From positions 1 to 31,013 of the IMG/VR virus record IMGVR_UViG_3300010153_000056: a DNA stretch of 31,013 bases. The stretch is one strand, 5' to 3'. This stretch comes from a virus. How positions within the stretch are numbered: position 1 is the first letter of the stretch; every line of letters starts with the position of its first letter. This document shows positions 6,764 to 14,562 of this stretch, piece after piece. Below the pieces are notes generated by a model. The model made no database searches and was not told the origin of the DNA. It was given only the letters and a program-made list of their open reading frames with translations. The position numbers and the translations under genes are program-made.

Positions 6764-7146
6764 GTTATGCGTGTTGGTATTGGTTTCTTCAACCGAAATC
6801 TCACGATCAGTTTATCCTCCCCTATAATGCTCAATCCCCCATCTCTAATAAAGATAGGGATTTTAATAACGTAGATGACATCTGGCAAGAAATCAGTCTT
6901 ATTGTTGATGCTCACGACCAAAAGAGAACTCTTGGACAGGAGTTATGGTATCTTGTACCATTATTTGCCAACCCTCAGTATCTATTGGATGAATCTCACT
7001 TTAATCTTATTAACGAATATCACTACGTTAAAGAATATAACATACCACTTGGCAGAACACTTGATGAAACAGATGCAATCAAGTTGGATCACTTTACAAT
7101 TATTAAAAATGAATTAGCATCGGTTATAAAACACAAACAGGAATAA
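6748..7146 (+). CDS. Tail assembly chaperone, frameshift extension (gpT-like)
   Basis: This frame has no convincing start of its own. A TTG at 6760 has only GGGG a base or two upstream. The frame joins the upstream chaperone by minus-one slipping at 6742-6748, giving a fusion of about 222 residues (90 from the first frame, 132 from this one). The extension carries LSYACWYWFLQP, a helical middle and a basic end, and stops just before the tape measure gene. This is the usual size and place for the T part of lambda-type gpGT. Confidence 0.75.
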   Translation: MRWGLSYACWYWFLQPKSHDQFILPYNAQSPISNKDRDFNNVDDIWQEISLIVDAHDQKRTLGQELWYLVPLFANPQYLLDESHFNLINEYHYVKEYNIPLGRTLDETDAIKLDHFTIIKNELASVIKHKQE

Positions 7147-7147
7147 A

Positions 7148-8710
7148 ATGGCAGATCAAAAAGTTAATATAAAAATATCAGCACAGGGTGCAAAAAAAAC
7201 ACAGGGTGAACTAAAAGGTGTATCTGGTTCTATTAAAAAAATGGGCAAAGCAGTTGTTGGTGCAACTACGGCTTTTTATTCAGCAAGAGGTTTAATTAAT
7301 GGAATCAGTCATGTAGTAAAAGTGTCATCTGAATTAGAAAATGTTAAAAAAGGATTTGACAATTTAGCTAGATCATCTGGTTTTAGTGCAAATACATTAC
7401 AAAAATTAAAATCAGCAACTGATAACACTATGAACAGTATGGAGTTAATGACTCAAGCAAATAATATGATGCTTTTGGGTATAACTGATTCAGAAGATCA
7501 AATGGCTGAGATGTTTGATGTTGCTCAAAGGTTGGCAAGTGCTTTAGGTAAAGACACAGCTTTCGGTGTAGAGTCATTAACTACAGGATTAGGTAGGCAA
7601 TCAAAATTAATGTTAGATAATTTAGGTATTATGTTAGATGCTAATGAGGCTAATCAAAAATATGCAGATTCAATAAATAAATCTGTAGATGAATTAACTG
7701 ATCAAGAAAGAAAACAGGCTTTTGTAAATGAGGCTATGTCTCAAGCAAAAGACCTAGTAAGTAATTTAGGTGAAGAACAATTATCTACTGCTGATTCTAT
7801 TGCTCAAATGAAATCATCACTATTTGAATTAGCTGTTACATTGGGTGATCAATTATCTCCATTTGTAATTGATTTATCTGGAAAATTAGTTACGCTTACA
7901 AACCAATTTAGTAGTTTAGTAAAAGGTATAAAAGGCATAGAAACGACAGAAGAAACAATTTTAGCCTTATCAGAACATATTAATAAAGTTAATGATGTGA
8001 TGGAATTAACTAAAGAATTAACAAGTGATCCGTCTGGTGCTTTCCCTATAAAGACTTTGAAAGAATTTAATGACAGTATGAAAGAAATTGGTTTTAGCCA
8101 AGAAGATATTGCAAATAGTCAGATATTATTAGGTAATAACTCTGAAGAGTTTAATTCACACATGAAAGAACTTATAGCAACTTTGCAATCAGAAATAGAT
8201 TTATTATTAGATAAACAGCCTAAAGTATTAAAGGGAATTGAAGCACAATCAAATGCAACAAAGAGCTTAACTACTGATAAGGAAAAACAATTAATGACTG
8301 ATTTAAAATCGGCGGCTTTATCTGGTCAGTCTGCTATGTCTGCTATGAAATCTGTAGTGAGAGCAGAAACTATGGAGGCTGTTTCTGGTTATATATCTAG
8401 CGTATTAAAAGGCACACCATACCCTTTAAATCTTATTCTAGCGGCAGGAGGTGGTGGTCTTGTTGCAGGACTTATGGATAATGCCTTATCATCTGTTACA
8501 GCAGAAACAGGATTTGAGGGAGTTGTTACTAAGCCTACAATGTTTTTAACAGGTGAGAACAATAAACCAGAACAAGTATCAGTCACGCCATTAGGGGGTG
8601 GATCAGCTAGTGGAGTTACAATCAATATTTCAGCACCTCTTGTAGATGATACAGTAGTTGAGTCAATTATTCCTGCTATTGAACGAGCCAAAAGAATGAA
8701 TCTTGCATGA
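7148..8710 (+). CDS. Tail tape measure protein
   Basis: The 520-residue protein has the layout of short tape measure proteins: an N-terminal VNIKISAQGAKKTQGEL segment, long helical regions with regular Leu, Gln and Asn, a Gly-rich hydrophobic stretch (about 425-445, AAGGGGLVAGLM) and a C-terminal domain with FEGVVTKPTMFLTGENN, common at the end of tape measure proteins. It sets tail length. At about 0.15 nm per residue a tail of 75-80 nm would be expected, if the whole protein is stretched. The stop overlaps the hub gene start by four bases. Confidence 0.88.
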   Translation: MADQKVNIKISAQGAKKTQGELKGVSGSIKKMGKAVVGATTAFYSARGLINGISHVVKVSSELENVKKGFDNLARSSGFSANTLQKLKSATDNTMNSMELMTQANNMMLLGITDSEDQMAEMFDVAQRLASALGKDTAFGVESLTTGLGRQSKLMLDNLGIMLDANEANQKYADSINKSVDELTDQERKQAFVNEAMSQAKDLVSNLGEEQLSTADSIAQMKSSLFELAVTLGDQLSPFVIDLSGKLVTLTNQFSSLVKGIKGIETTEETILALSEHINKVNDVMELTKELTSDPSGAFPIKTLKEFNDSMKEIGFSQEDIANSQILLGNNSEEFNSHMKELIATLQSEIDLLLDKQPKVLKGIEAQSNATKSLTTDKEKQLMTDLKSAALSGQSAMSAMKSVVRAETMEAVSGYISSVLKGTPYPLNLILAAGGGGLVAGLMDNALSSVTAETGFEGVVTKPTMFLTGENNKPEQVSVTPLGGGSASGVTINISAPLVDDTVVESIIPAIERAKRMNLA

Positions 8711-11679
8711 GTTTAAGTTTATCAACTAAGTGGACTGAAAACACCTATATAAAAGAGAATTGGCTCTTTCAATTATACAACCAAGACTCTTATCTTAGTC
8801 TTGATGGAACAAATGACTACGTTGATTTAGGTACGACAACATCATCATCTTCAATAGCAGTAACAAGTTCCACAGGAATAACTATCGCTTTCTGGATTAA
8901 TTTCCCAACAGCAGGGGAATCTGAACCAATCTTTAGAAGTCACGACCATGCGACTAATTATGTCGGATATGGAATTACTAAAAGAACTGATGATAAAATA
9001 CAGATAGATTGGTATGATGGGAGTGGTTCATCTAGTGGGGATAGAAGAACAATGTATGGTGATACAGTTCTATCTATAAATACATGGTATTTTGTAGTTA
9101 TTACTAGCACTTTTGCACAGGCTACATCTGGAACAAAAATTTATGTAAATAGTGCAGATACAAGTGATAGCATTTCAGATGGTGGTGGTACAGCATCAAT
9201 TACAACTCCAAATTATTCTGGATCAAGTTTAAAAGGAATCATAGGGCAAAAACTACCTTCGACAGATTTATGGGGAGAGTTCAAATTAAAAAATCTTGCT
9301 ATTTGGGGTGCTAGACTAGATGCAACAAATACTGATCCTATCGGTGCTATTTATAATAGTGGCTCTTTTTTGAGTCTTGCAGAAGATTCTGGTAATTATA
9401 CACAAGCCTCTGATTTAAAGGGTTATTGGGAATTTAATAATGGTAATAACAAAGCCATTGATCTTACAGATAACACTTCACCTGCAACAATATCAGGTGC
9501 TAAGTATGGGGGGTTTCTGGGATTGTCTTTTTATGATACCGCTGTAGAGTCTATTGATTATTTTGGTGCGATTTTAAACAAGCCTAGCATCAGAGAATCA
9601 ATTAATCTTGAAAGTTCAACAGCTAAAACATCCAATGTATCTTTAAGTCTAGCTAATTTTAGATACTTAGATGATGATCTATCTGCTGAATTATTTGGTG
9701 GAGATAGAAATTATATTAATAGACCTGTTAAGGTTTACATACAGCCTAATGATGATGTAGATATGGGAGATTGTTTACAGATATATAATGGCAGATTAAC
9801 TGATGTATCTCATAATGCTAGTAAATTGAGTTTAAGCATCTCAGCAGTAATGCCCTGGGATAATATTTCAATTCCTTCAGATAAAACAACTAATTCAAAA
9901 TCCTTAGTTCCTATTGTTTATGGAAATTATACTGCGGAAACTAGCACAAATTCATCTCCACAATTTTGTGATGGTGCAAAGGTGTTTCCTTTGGAAGTAG
10001 ATAGAGTTATGAATGATGAGTTTATTTGTGTTGCTCATCAAACAGTATCTTCTAATGGTCGTTTACATATATATGAAAAAAATGCCACAAAAAATGGAGT
10101 TCCAATATTTGTTCCATTAGATGATGCTCAAAATTCTAGTGTCGTATTTGATGGAAAAACAGGATTGAAAACTGATTTTGATTTACATAGATCGTCAAAG
10201 ATAAATGCGATAGATATTCATAGTTCTGGTGATTATGACAAATTTGATGATAATGGGTTAGAGTCTGTAGATGGCAATAGTGCAACATATTCACAATTAA
10301 CGGAGGCTGATTTTGGGACTACAAGCGGTTCTGGTACAACTGTTAGGGGAGATGATCTTGATTTTTATTATGACATTCCTCAGTTTACACATGAAATGCA
10401 ATCTGTTAAGGTTGGTGTCTTTGTTCAATATTCAGCGACAGTAATATTTGTAGGCACAGGCACAAATACTGTTAATTTTAGTATATATGACAATACTAAT
10501 GGATTTACAGCAATAAGAAGTGAGCAGTTACAATATGCTTATAATGGTGGAATAGCCTCTGGAGCATCTATCTCATTTAGTGGAACATCAACACAAAGCG
10601 GAGGCACTATATCTGGTACAAACGCTAATCCTACACTTACGATTACTAATTCATCTATAACTGAATATACAAGTGTAGATAGAGTTGGTGGTATAAATGG
10701 ACAACTCCCCGATAAGTTACAAATAAGGATAGGGTGTACAGCACAGCAGACTGATGGCTCTGGGGTAGTTACATCTATGGATATTGATGTGAGGTTAGCA
10801 GGTGTTTATATTATTCCAGAAATTAAAATACCTACTAATAGTGATGACAAGGCATCTATAGCTAATGAAACTATAGATAAGGTAAAATATTTATATAGCG
10901 GAACAGATGGACTTACAGATAATGGTTGGAATAGTAGCGGTGCAATTACTGAGATACATGAGGCACATCGTGATCTACTACATAGACATACTTCTTACAC
11001 TAAATCAAACACCCCAACAAATTGGTCTAGTGGCACTAATTTGAATGGCAGTAAGGATTGGGATATTAGATATTGGCTTTTAGAATCCACTCCATTAATT
11101 AAAGTTTTAGAAAAATTACAATTCGAAGGTGGCTTTATCGGAAGATTTAATGGACAGGGTGATTATGTTTATATTTATCTCCCAGACTCTCCAAGTGCAG
11201 AGCATACTTTAACAAAAGACGATATAGAAGATATAGATATTTCTATGACACCACTATCATCATTAATAAGTAAAATGGAAATTGAGTATGAAAAGCATCC
11301 TGCTGAAAGCAAATATCTATCAAGTGCTACATCTACCAATTCAACTACCAGAGCAAAATACAACATTAAGAGTGCAGAAAATATTAAAAGCGTTAAGCTA
11401 GACGCTAATGTATCAGCACCAAGCACAACTTCAGGATCAGCAAGTAATAAAAATGATGATTTTTATAGGTATTATGATTGGATTCTTGGATCACCTAAAA
11501 TTATTGTAAGCGGCACGATTGTTAATCCTATATATATGGGAGTAGATGTTGGTGATATTTTAGGTTTTAGTGATATGCAGGTTGATCCCTTTGGGGAGGC
11601 TTGGTCTGGCAAAACATTTATGGTGACATCAACTCAGAGAACACCGGGAAAATTAAAATTCACAGCGAGGGAAATATAA
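8707..11679 (+). CDS. Tail hub/tip protein with an N-terminal inserted LamG domain
   Basis: The 990-residue protein begins with a short tail-protein segment (about 1-27, with ENWLFQLYN). A LamG/concanavalin-like domain then starts at SLDGTNDYVDLG and runs to about residue 262 (AFWINFP, NTWYFVV, AIWGARL and GYWEFNN are typical LamG strands). After that the hub sequence goes on with SFYDTAVESIDYFG and NKPSIRESINL. Later parts have beta-rich repeats and a C-terminal domain with GDILGFSDMQ near the end. It follows the tape measure gene, as expected for a baseplate hub (J-like or Dit/Tal-like). LamG domains bind glycans or proteins, so the insert probably helps to recognise the host. Confidence 0.75.
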   Translation: MSLSLSTKWTENTYIKENWLFQLYNQDSYLSLDGTNDYVDLGTTTSSSSIAVTSSTGITIAFWINFPTAGESEPIFRSHDHATNYVGYGITKRTDDKIQIDWYDGSGSSSGDRRTMYGDTVLSINTWYFVVITSTFAQATSGTKIYVNSADTSDSISDGGGTASITTPNYSGSSLKGIIGQKLPSTDLWGEFKLKNLAIWGARLDATNTDPIGAIYNSGSFLSLAEDSGNYTQASDLKGYWEFNNGNNKAIDLTDNTSPATISGAKYGGFLGLSFYDTAVESIDYFGAILNKPSIRESINLESSTAKTSNVSLSLANFRYLDDDLSAELFGGDRNYINRPVKVYIQPNDDVDMGDCLQIYNGRLTDVSHNASKLSLSISAVMPWDNISIPSDKTTNSKSLVPIVYGNYTAETSTNSSPQFCDGAKVFPLEVDRVMNDEFICVAHQTVSSNGRLHIYEKNATKNGVPIFVPLDDAQNSSVVFDGKTGLKTDFDLHRSSKINAIDIHSSGDYDKFDDNGLESVDGNSATYSQLTEADFGTTSGSGTTVRGDDLDFYYDIPQFTHEMQSVKVGVFVQYSATVIFVGTGTNTVNFSIYDNTNGFTAIRSEQLQYAYNGGIASGASISFSGTSTQSGGTISGTNANPTLTITNSSITEYTSVDRVGGINGQLPDKLQIRIGCTAQQTDGSGVVTSMDIDVRLAGVYIIPEIKIPTNSDDKASIANETIDKVKYLYSGTDGLTDNGWNSSGAITEIHEAHRDLLHRHTSYTKSNTPTNWSSGTNLNGSKDWDIRYWLLESTPLIKVLEKLQFEGGFIGRFNGQGDYVYIYLPDSPSAEHTLTKDDIEDIDISMTPLSSLISKMEIEYEKHPAESKYLSSATSTNSTTRAKYNIKSAENIKSVKLDANVSAPSTTSGSASNKNDDFYRYYDWILGSPKIIVSGTIVNPIYMGVDVGDILGFSDMQVDPFGEAWSGKTFMVTSTQRTPGKLKFTAREI

Positions 11680-12447
11680 ATGGCTAAAAAGTTTTATTAT
11701 GATACAGTAGGTTTATTAGATTTATCATCTGGATCAGTTACAGCAGGTACATACAATTCGAGTACAAATGTTTTTTCTGTAGCCGCAGGTGAGGTTACGA
11801 ATGAACATTATATTAATGACCAATCTATAGGACACGCAGTAACAGATTTTGATGATGAAGATACGATAAGGATTGATTTTGGTAGTTCGCAATCAATAAC
11901 AGATATAGTATATTATAATAATTCCTCAAAAGACTATGATGATTTATTTATTTATGCGAGTTCTAGCGGTACAACATCTTTAGCACTAAAGTCTGAAATA
12001 GCAGCTACATTTGCAGGGTGGACTGCGAACACTTTAGACGCATCAGCTAGTGCAAGGTATTGGTTTCTAAGAAGTGAAGATGCTACACTTAGCGGAATTA
12101 GTGAGGTAATCTTAGGAACTCCCCTAGCGTTTGAAAATGAGCCAGATATAGGTATAGCTACACAGGAAGTATTTGCAACCGATATAAACAAAAGCTATGG
12201 TGGTGTAGAGTATGCTAATAAAAGACATGAGCCACAATCAACTTGGACACTAAACTTCTCTAATATATCATCAACCTTTAAAGGCAATCTAGCATCTATG
12301 GAGGCGATTGTAACCGACTATAAGAAATTTGTTTATTATGATGATAGTGCTTACCACTATGTACGATTAGATGCTCCTATTAAATTTACTGAAGTGGCTT
12401 ATCAACGCTTTAGTGCATCTTTGAAACTAAGGGAGCAGTTATCATAA
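11680..12447 (+). CDS. Minor tail protein with a discoidin-like middle part
   Basis: The 255-residue product starts one base after the hub stop codon. The first half holds a segment (DTIRIDFGSSQSITDIVYYN and following) that resembles the beta-sandwich of F5/8 type C (discoidin/CBM32) domains. The second half, with SYGGVEYANKRHEPQSTW, resembles tail proteins that contact the hub. It is the last rightward structural gene before the convergent integrase, with which it overlaps by 38 bases. The domain match is by pattern only. Confidence 0.65.
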   Translation: MAKKFYYDTVGLLDLSSGSVTAGTYNSSTNVFSVAAGEVTNEHYINDQSIGHAVTDFDDEDTIRIDFGSSQSITDIVYYNNSSKDYDDLFIYASSSGTTSLALKSEIAATFAGWTANTLDASASARYWFLRSEDATLSGISEVILGTPLAFENEPDIGIATQEVFATDINKSYGGVEYANKRHEPQSTWTLNFSNISSTFKGNLASMEAIVTDYKKFVYYDDSAYHYVRLDAPIKFTEVAYQRFSASLKLREQLS

Positions 12448-13333
12448 TTGCCTCAAATGGTTTTAGATAGAGTTCTGTTGTTGCCACTTTATCATGTCCT
12501 AGAAGTTTTGATATTTCAAATATTGAATAGCCTTCTAAAAGTTTAGTTACTGCAAATGTCCTTCTTAGATCACGAAATTGCAAATCTTCAAATAGTCCAG
12601 ATTCATCTATATGCTTATTTTTTTCTATCCCCCAATATTTATTTAATTGGTGTCGGGTTATATCCCACTCCCTATATATATAAGGTGTGGCATCAAATAA
12701 CTGTATGGCTTTTTTCTTAATAGATTTTTTTGTTTTGGTATGTACAACAATATAATTATCAAAATGAGCAGATAACTTAAATGATAAAAGTTCCATCTGT
12801 CTTGCACCTGTAAGTAATGAGATCATGCAAATATCTTTATAGATACAAGGTGTAAAGTGGTCTTTGAAAATTTGCGATTCTTTAGATGATAAAATTCTAG
12901 TGCGTGGGTTGGTTTCATTAACAGAATATTTTATTTGATCGGTTGAATAACCCTGTCTATCACCCCAATTAATAACTCTGTTGATGGTTCTAACCCACAT
13001 TGATCTGGTGGTAGGGTGTGGCGGCAGTTTCTTTTTCTTACTAAACCTAGTAAGTATATCAGTATATAATTCTATAGTTCTTGGCTTATAGCCATGATCA
13101 TATTTTAAAAATATTTTAACAAGTTTTTTAAAGGCTAGAGTCTGTTTTGTTGGATAACGTAATTCATTAAAGACATTAGGATATAATTTCCTAGCTGTCT
13201 GTACTGCCAACTTATGATCCTTAACACCTGTAGATAGTTGCTTACGCTTATAATTGTAGCAAAGCTGATAGATGTAATAACCATTCCTATCTTTGTATAA
13301 TGAGCCAGAGAAAGGTAGTTTCTTACTTGCCAT
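12410..13333 (-). CDS. int: Tyrosine recombinase (phage integrase)
   Basis: The 307-residue protein has an N-terminal arm-binding-like part (SGSLYKDRNGYYIYQL), a SAM-like core-binding domain (about 60-135) and a C-terminal catalytic domain. Catalytic residues seen are Arg in LLTGARQMELL, Lys in HTKTKKS, Arg in FRDLRRTFAV, His in LLGHDKVATT and Tyr in ELYLKP. The position usually held by the first His (HDLRRT) is Arg here. The start ATG (complement of 13331-13333) follows a GGTGG ribosome-binding site and lies next to attP, the classical place. The end converges with and overlaps the minor tail gene. It integrates and excises the phage at a tRNA-Ser gene. Confidence 0.93.
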   Translation of the reverse strand: MASKKLPFSGSLYKDRNGYYIYQLCYNYKRKQLSTGVKDHKLAVQTARKLYPNVFNELRYPTKQTLAFKKLVKIFLKYDHGYKPRTIELYTDILTRFSKKKKLPPHPTTRSMWVRTINRVINWGDRQGYSTDQIKYSVNETNPRTRILSSKESQIFKDHFTPCIYKDICMISLLTGARQMELLSFKLSAHFDNYIVVHTKTKKSIKKKAIQLFDATPYIYREWDITRHQLNKYWGIEKNKHIDESGLFEDLQFRDLRRTFAVTKLLEGYSIFEISKLLGHDKVATTELYLKPFEAIMITAPLVSKMH

Positions 13334-13443
13334 TTACTTGCCACCATATTTTAAAGAGGGGGGTTAAACGCTTGGAAAGCGTGTAAACGTTTACGCGTTT
13401 CGGGGGTTCGAATCCCTCCCTCTCCGCACTTTATTTACTTGCC
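13323..13443. other. attP region with three TTACTTGCC arm-type repeats
   Basis: The 9-mer TTACTTGCC occurs three times in the same orientation: 13323-13331, 13334-13342 (11 bases apart) and 13435-13443. They flank the tRNA-derived core on both sides. The layout matches arm-type integrase-binding sites around a core. The left copies overlap the integrase start codon and the right copy overlaps the repressor stop codon, so integrase binding could also affect its own expression. Confidence 0.75.
13367..13426 (+). pseudogene. 3' half of a tRNA-Ser(GGA) gene (attP core)
   Basis: The sequence has an anticodon arm ACGCTTGGAAAGCGT with anticodon GGA, a long variable arm (AAACG/CGTTT stem), a T-arm GGGGGTTCGAATCCCTC and the acceptor strand CCTCTCC followed by G73. 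No matching D-arm or 5' acceptor strand lies upstream. This is therefore the tRNA 3' half that restores the host gene after integration. CCA is not encoded after G73. The crossover probably lies in the anticodon loop (13371-13377). Confidence 0.88.
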
Positions 13444-13785
13444 TATATTTTTAAGTTTTTTCTTCATTGATTTTACTTTTTTTTCAAGTTGTTCAATTTT
13501 TTCTTTTTGCAATTTAATGATGTAACTAGCATCCATATTCATATTTAGATTTTCCTCCATTATTTGAATATCACTCTCGATTATATTAACTGAGTTCTTA
13601 TCAACCCATGATAGATTGATTTTCAAGATGTCAGCTAATTTGTTTATGCTAGACTTTTTGGGGATCGTTTTGCCATCCCTCCAAAAATAAAAGTTAGACC
13701 GAGATATTCCCATTCTATCTGTCATTTCTTGGATAGTCATGGTACTCATATTGAGTAAAGTTTGCATGACCTCTAGCTTATTCAA
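13435..13785 (-). CDS. Cro/CI-type repressor with C-terminal coiled coil
   Basis: The 116-residue protein has an N-terminal helix-turn-helix of the XRE/HTH_3 type (about residues 13-60, with MTIQEMTDRMGISRSNFYFWRDG as recognition part, then LADILKI). The last 40 residues are a Lys/Glu/Leu coiled coil (KLQKEKIEQLEKKVKSM), probably for oligomerisation. There is no LexA-like peptidase domain, so induction would not be by RecA-driven self-cleavage. The first start is a TTG at 13785; an ATG at 13767 behind AGAGG is an alternative. It is divergent from the early genes and has operator-like palindromes upstream, so it is the likely lysogeny repressor. Confidence 0.82.
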   Translation of the reverse strand: MNKLEVMQTLLNMSTMTIQEMTDRMGISRSNFYFWRDGKTIPKKSSINKLADILKINLSWVDKNSVNIIESDIQIMEENLNMNMDASYIIKLQKEKIEQLEKKVKSMKKKLKNIGK

Positions 13786-13793
13786 GTCTTAAT

Positions 13794-13837
13794 ATAATAC
13801 ACCTTATAAGACTTTGCTGTATATAGTAGTGTATTAT
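13794..13837. promoter_or_regulatory. Inverted repeat ATAATACAC / GTGTATTAT between divergent genes
   Basis: The 9-base arms at 13794-13802 and 13829-13837 are perfect reverse complements. The space between them is 26 bases and AT-rich (TATATAG). The site is next to the repressor start. It can serve as an operator pair or overlap promoters of both directions. Confidence 0.5.
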
Positions 13838-13850
13838 GTTCTTGTTTATT

Positions 13851-13870
13851 AATGTACAGTACTATACATT
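13851..13870. promoter_or_regulatory. Operator-like 20-bp near-perfect palindrome with promoter
   Basis: AATGTACAGTACTATACATT matches its reverse complement at 18 of 20 positions. It contains TATACA, which could be a -10 element, with TTCTTG 18 bases upstream (13839-13844) as a weak -35. A repressor bound here would shut the rightward early promoter. The ATG codons further downstream fit translation starting after this site. Confidence 0.6.
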
Positions 13871-13877
13871 CCAAGTA

Positions 13878-14258
13878 ATGAGACTAACAAATAACATAAA
13901 ATTAGACACAGATATGGGGAGTGATCTTCGGTTAGTCTCGTGTACTCCCCTAGTGTCATCAAAGAAAAGCGAGACTAAAATGCCATTAATTAACGTAGAT
14001 AAAAAATACTGCACAGATGGACAGTATTTTTGGTTTAATTCTATTCCCAATATAAAGATTGGCGATATTGTACAATTAGAAAAAATACATGGTATGCGTA
14101 ACGGACAGCATAAATCTAAATTATTTCAAGTAATCGAAATCAGAAAATATGCTAACGATATAAATATCTTTTTTGAATTTCAAAGCGTAAAAAAAGATGG
14201 TTCTCTTGGTGAAATTTATGAAGAGCGTTTTTGTAAAAATATTAAAGGGGGTAAGTAG
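13878..14258 (+). CDS. First early-operon protein, unknown
   Basis: The frame is open from an ATG at 13836, but that start lies upstream of the palindromic operator and -10 box. I prefer the ATG at 13878 (MRLTNNIKLD, 126 residues); ATG 13980 (MPLINVDK) is also possible. The part from 13980 has alternating strands (DGQYFWFNSI, IGDIVQLEKI, KLFQVIEIRK), like a small beta-barrel. It ends in GGK with the same 13 bases that end the next gene. Function unknown. First gene after the divergent promoter, so it is probably expressed early. Confidence 0.55.
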   Translation: MRLTNNIKLDTDMGSDLRLVSCTPLVSSKKSETKMPLINVDKKYCTDGQYFWFNSIPNIKIGDIVQLEKIHGMRNGQHKSKLFQVIEIRKYANDINIFFEFQSVKKDGSLGEIYEERFCKNIKGGK

Positions 14259-14259
14259 G

Positions 14260-14559
14260 ATGAAAATAGGCGATAGATATACATTTCCTACTAGCGAGGG
14301 GTTCGAGACTTTTTTCGAAGGCGATATAATAGAGGTCAGAGATAAAGCTATCTGCTTTGAAAGCAGACAATACATTTGTAAGAATCATGGACATCATGAT
14401 TGTATGGTTTCTGATGTTATCTGGTTGCCTAAATCAATAGTAAAAAAACATGGCTACTATGATGAGCCTTTTGAATTAAGTAGGGTTGATGTGCCTTTTT
14501 GGATGAATGTATCACCTAGAATAAAACACTATAATAGATTTACTCAAGGGGGTAAGTAG
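14260..14559 (+). CDS. Hypothetical early protein with His/Cys cluster
   Basis: The start is the ATG at 14260 behind AAAGGGGGTAAGTAGG. An upstream extension to 14197 lies within the previous gene and is not needed. The 99-residue protein has CFESRQYICKNHGHHDCM in its middle, a possible metal-binding cluster of Cys and His. It ends in GGK through the AGGGGGTAAGTAG string shared with the previous gene. No family is recognised. Confidence 0.65.
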   Translation: MKIGDRYTFPTSEGFETFFEGDIIEVRDKAICFESRQYICKNHGHHDCMVSDVIWLPKSIVKKHGYYDEPFELSRVDVPFWMNVSPRIKHYNRFTQGGK

Positions 14560-14562
14560 TAA

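Noticed and set aside
11175-11426. Minus-strand ORF inside the tail hub gene
   Set aside because: Antisense shadow of a long structural gene with clear domains on the plus strand.
13340-13426. A complete phage tRNA-Ser gene
   Set aside because: Only the anticodon arm, variable arm, T-arm and 3' acceptor strand are present. The bases upstream do not form a D-arm or a GGAGAGG acceptor strand, so it is an attP fragment.
13836-13877. Upstream start of the first early gene
   Set aside because: It would lie upstream of or over the promoter and palindromic operator, so translation from there is unlikely.
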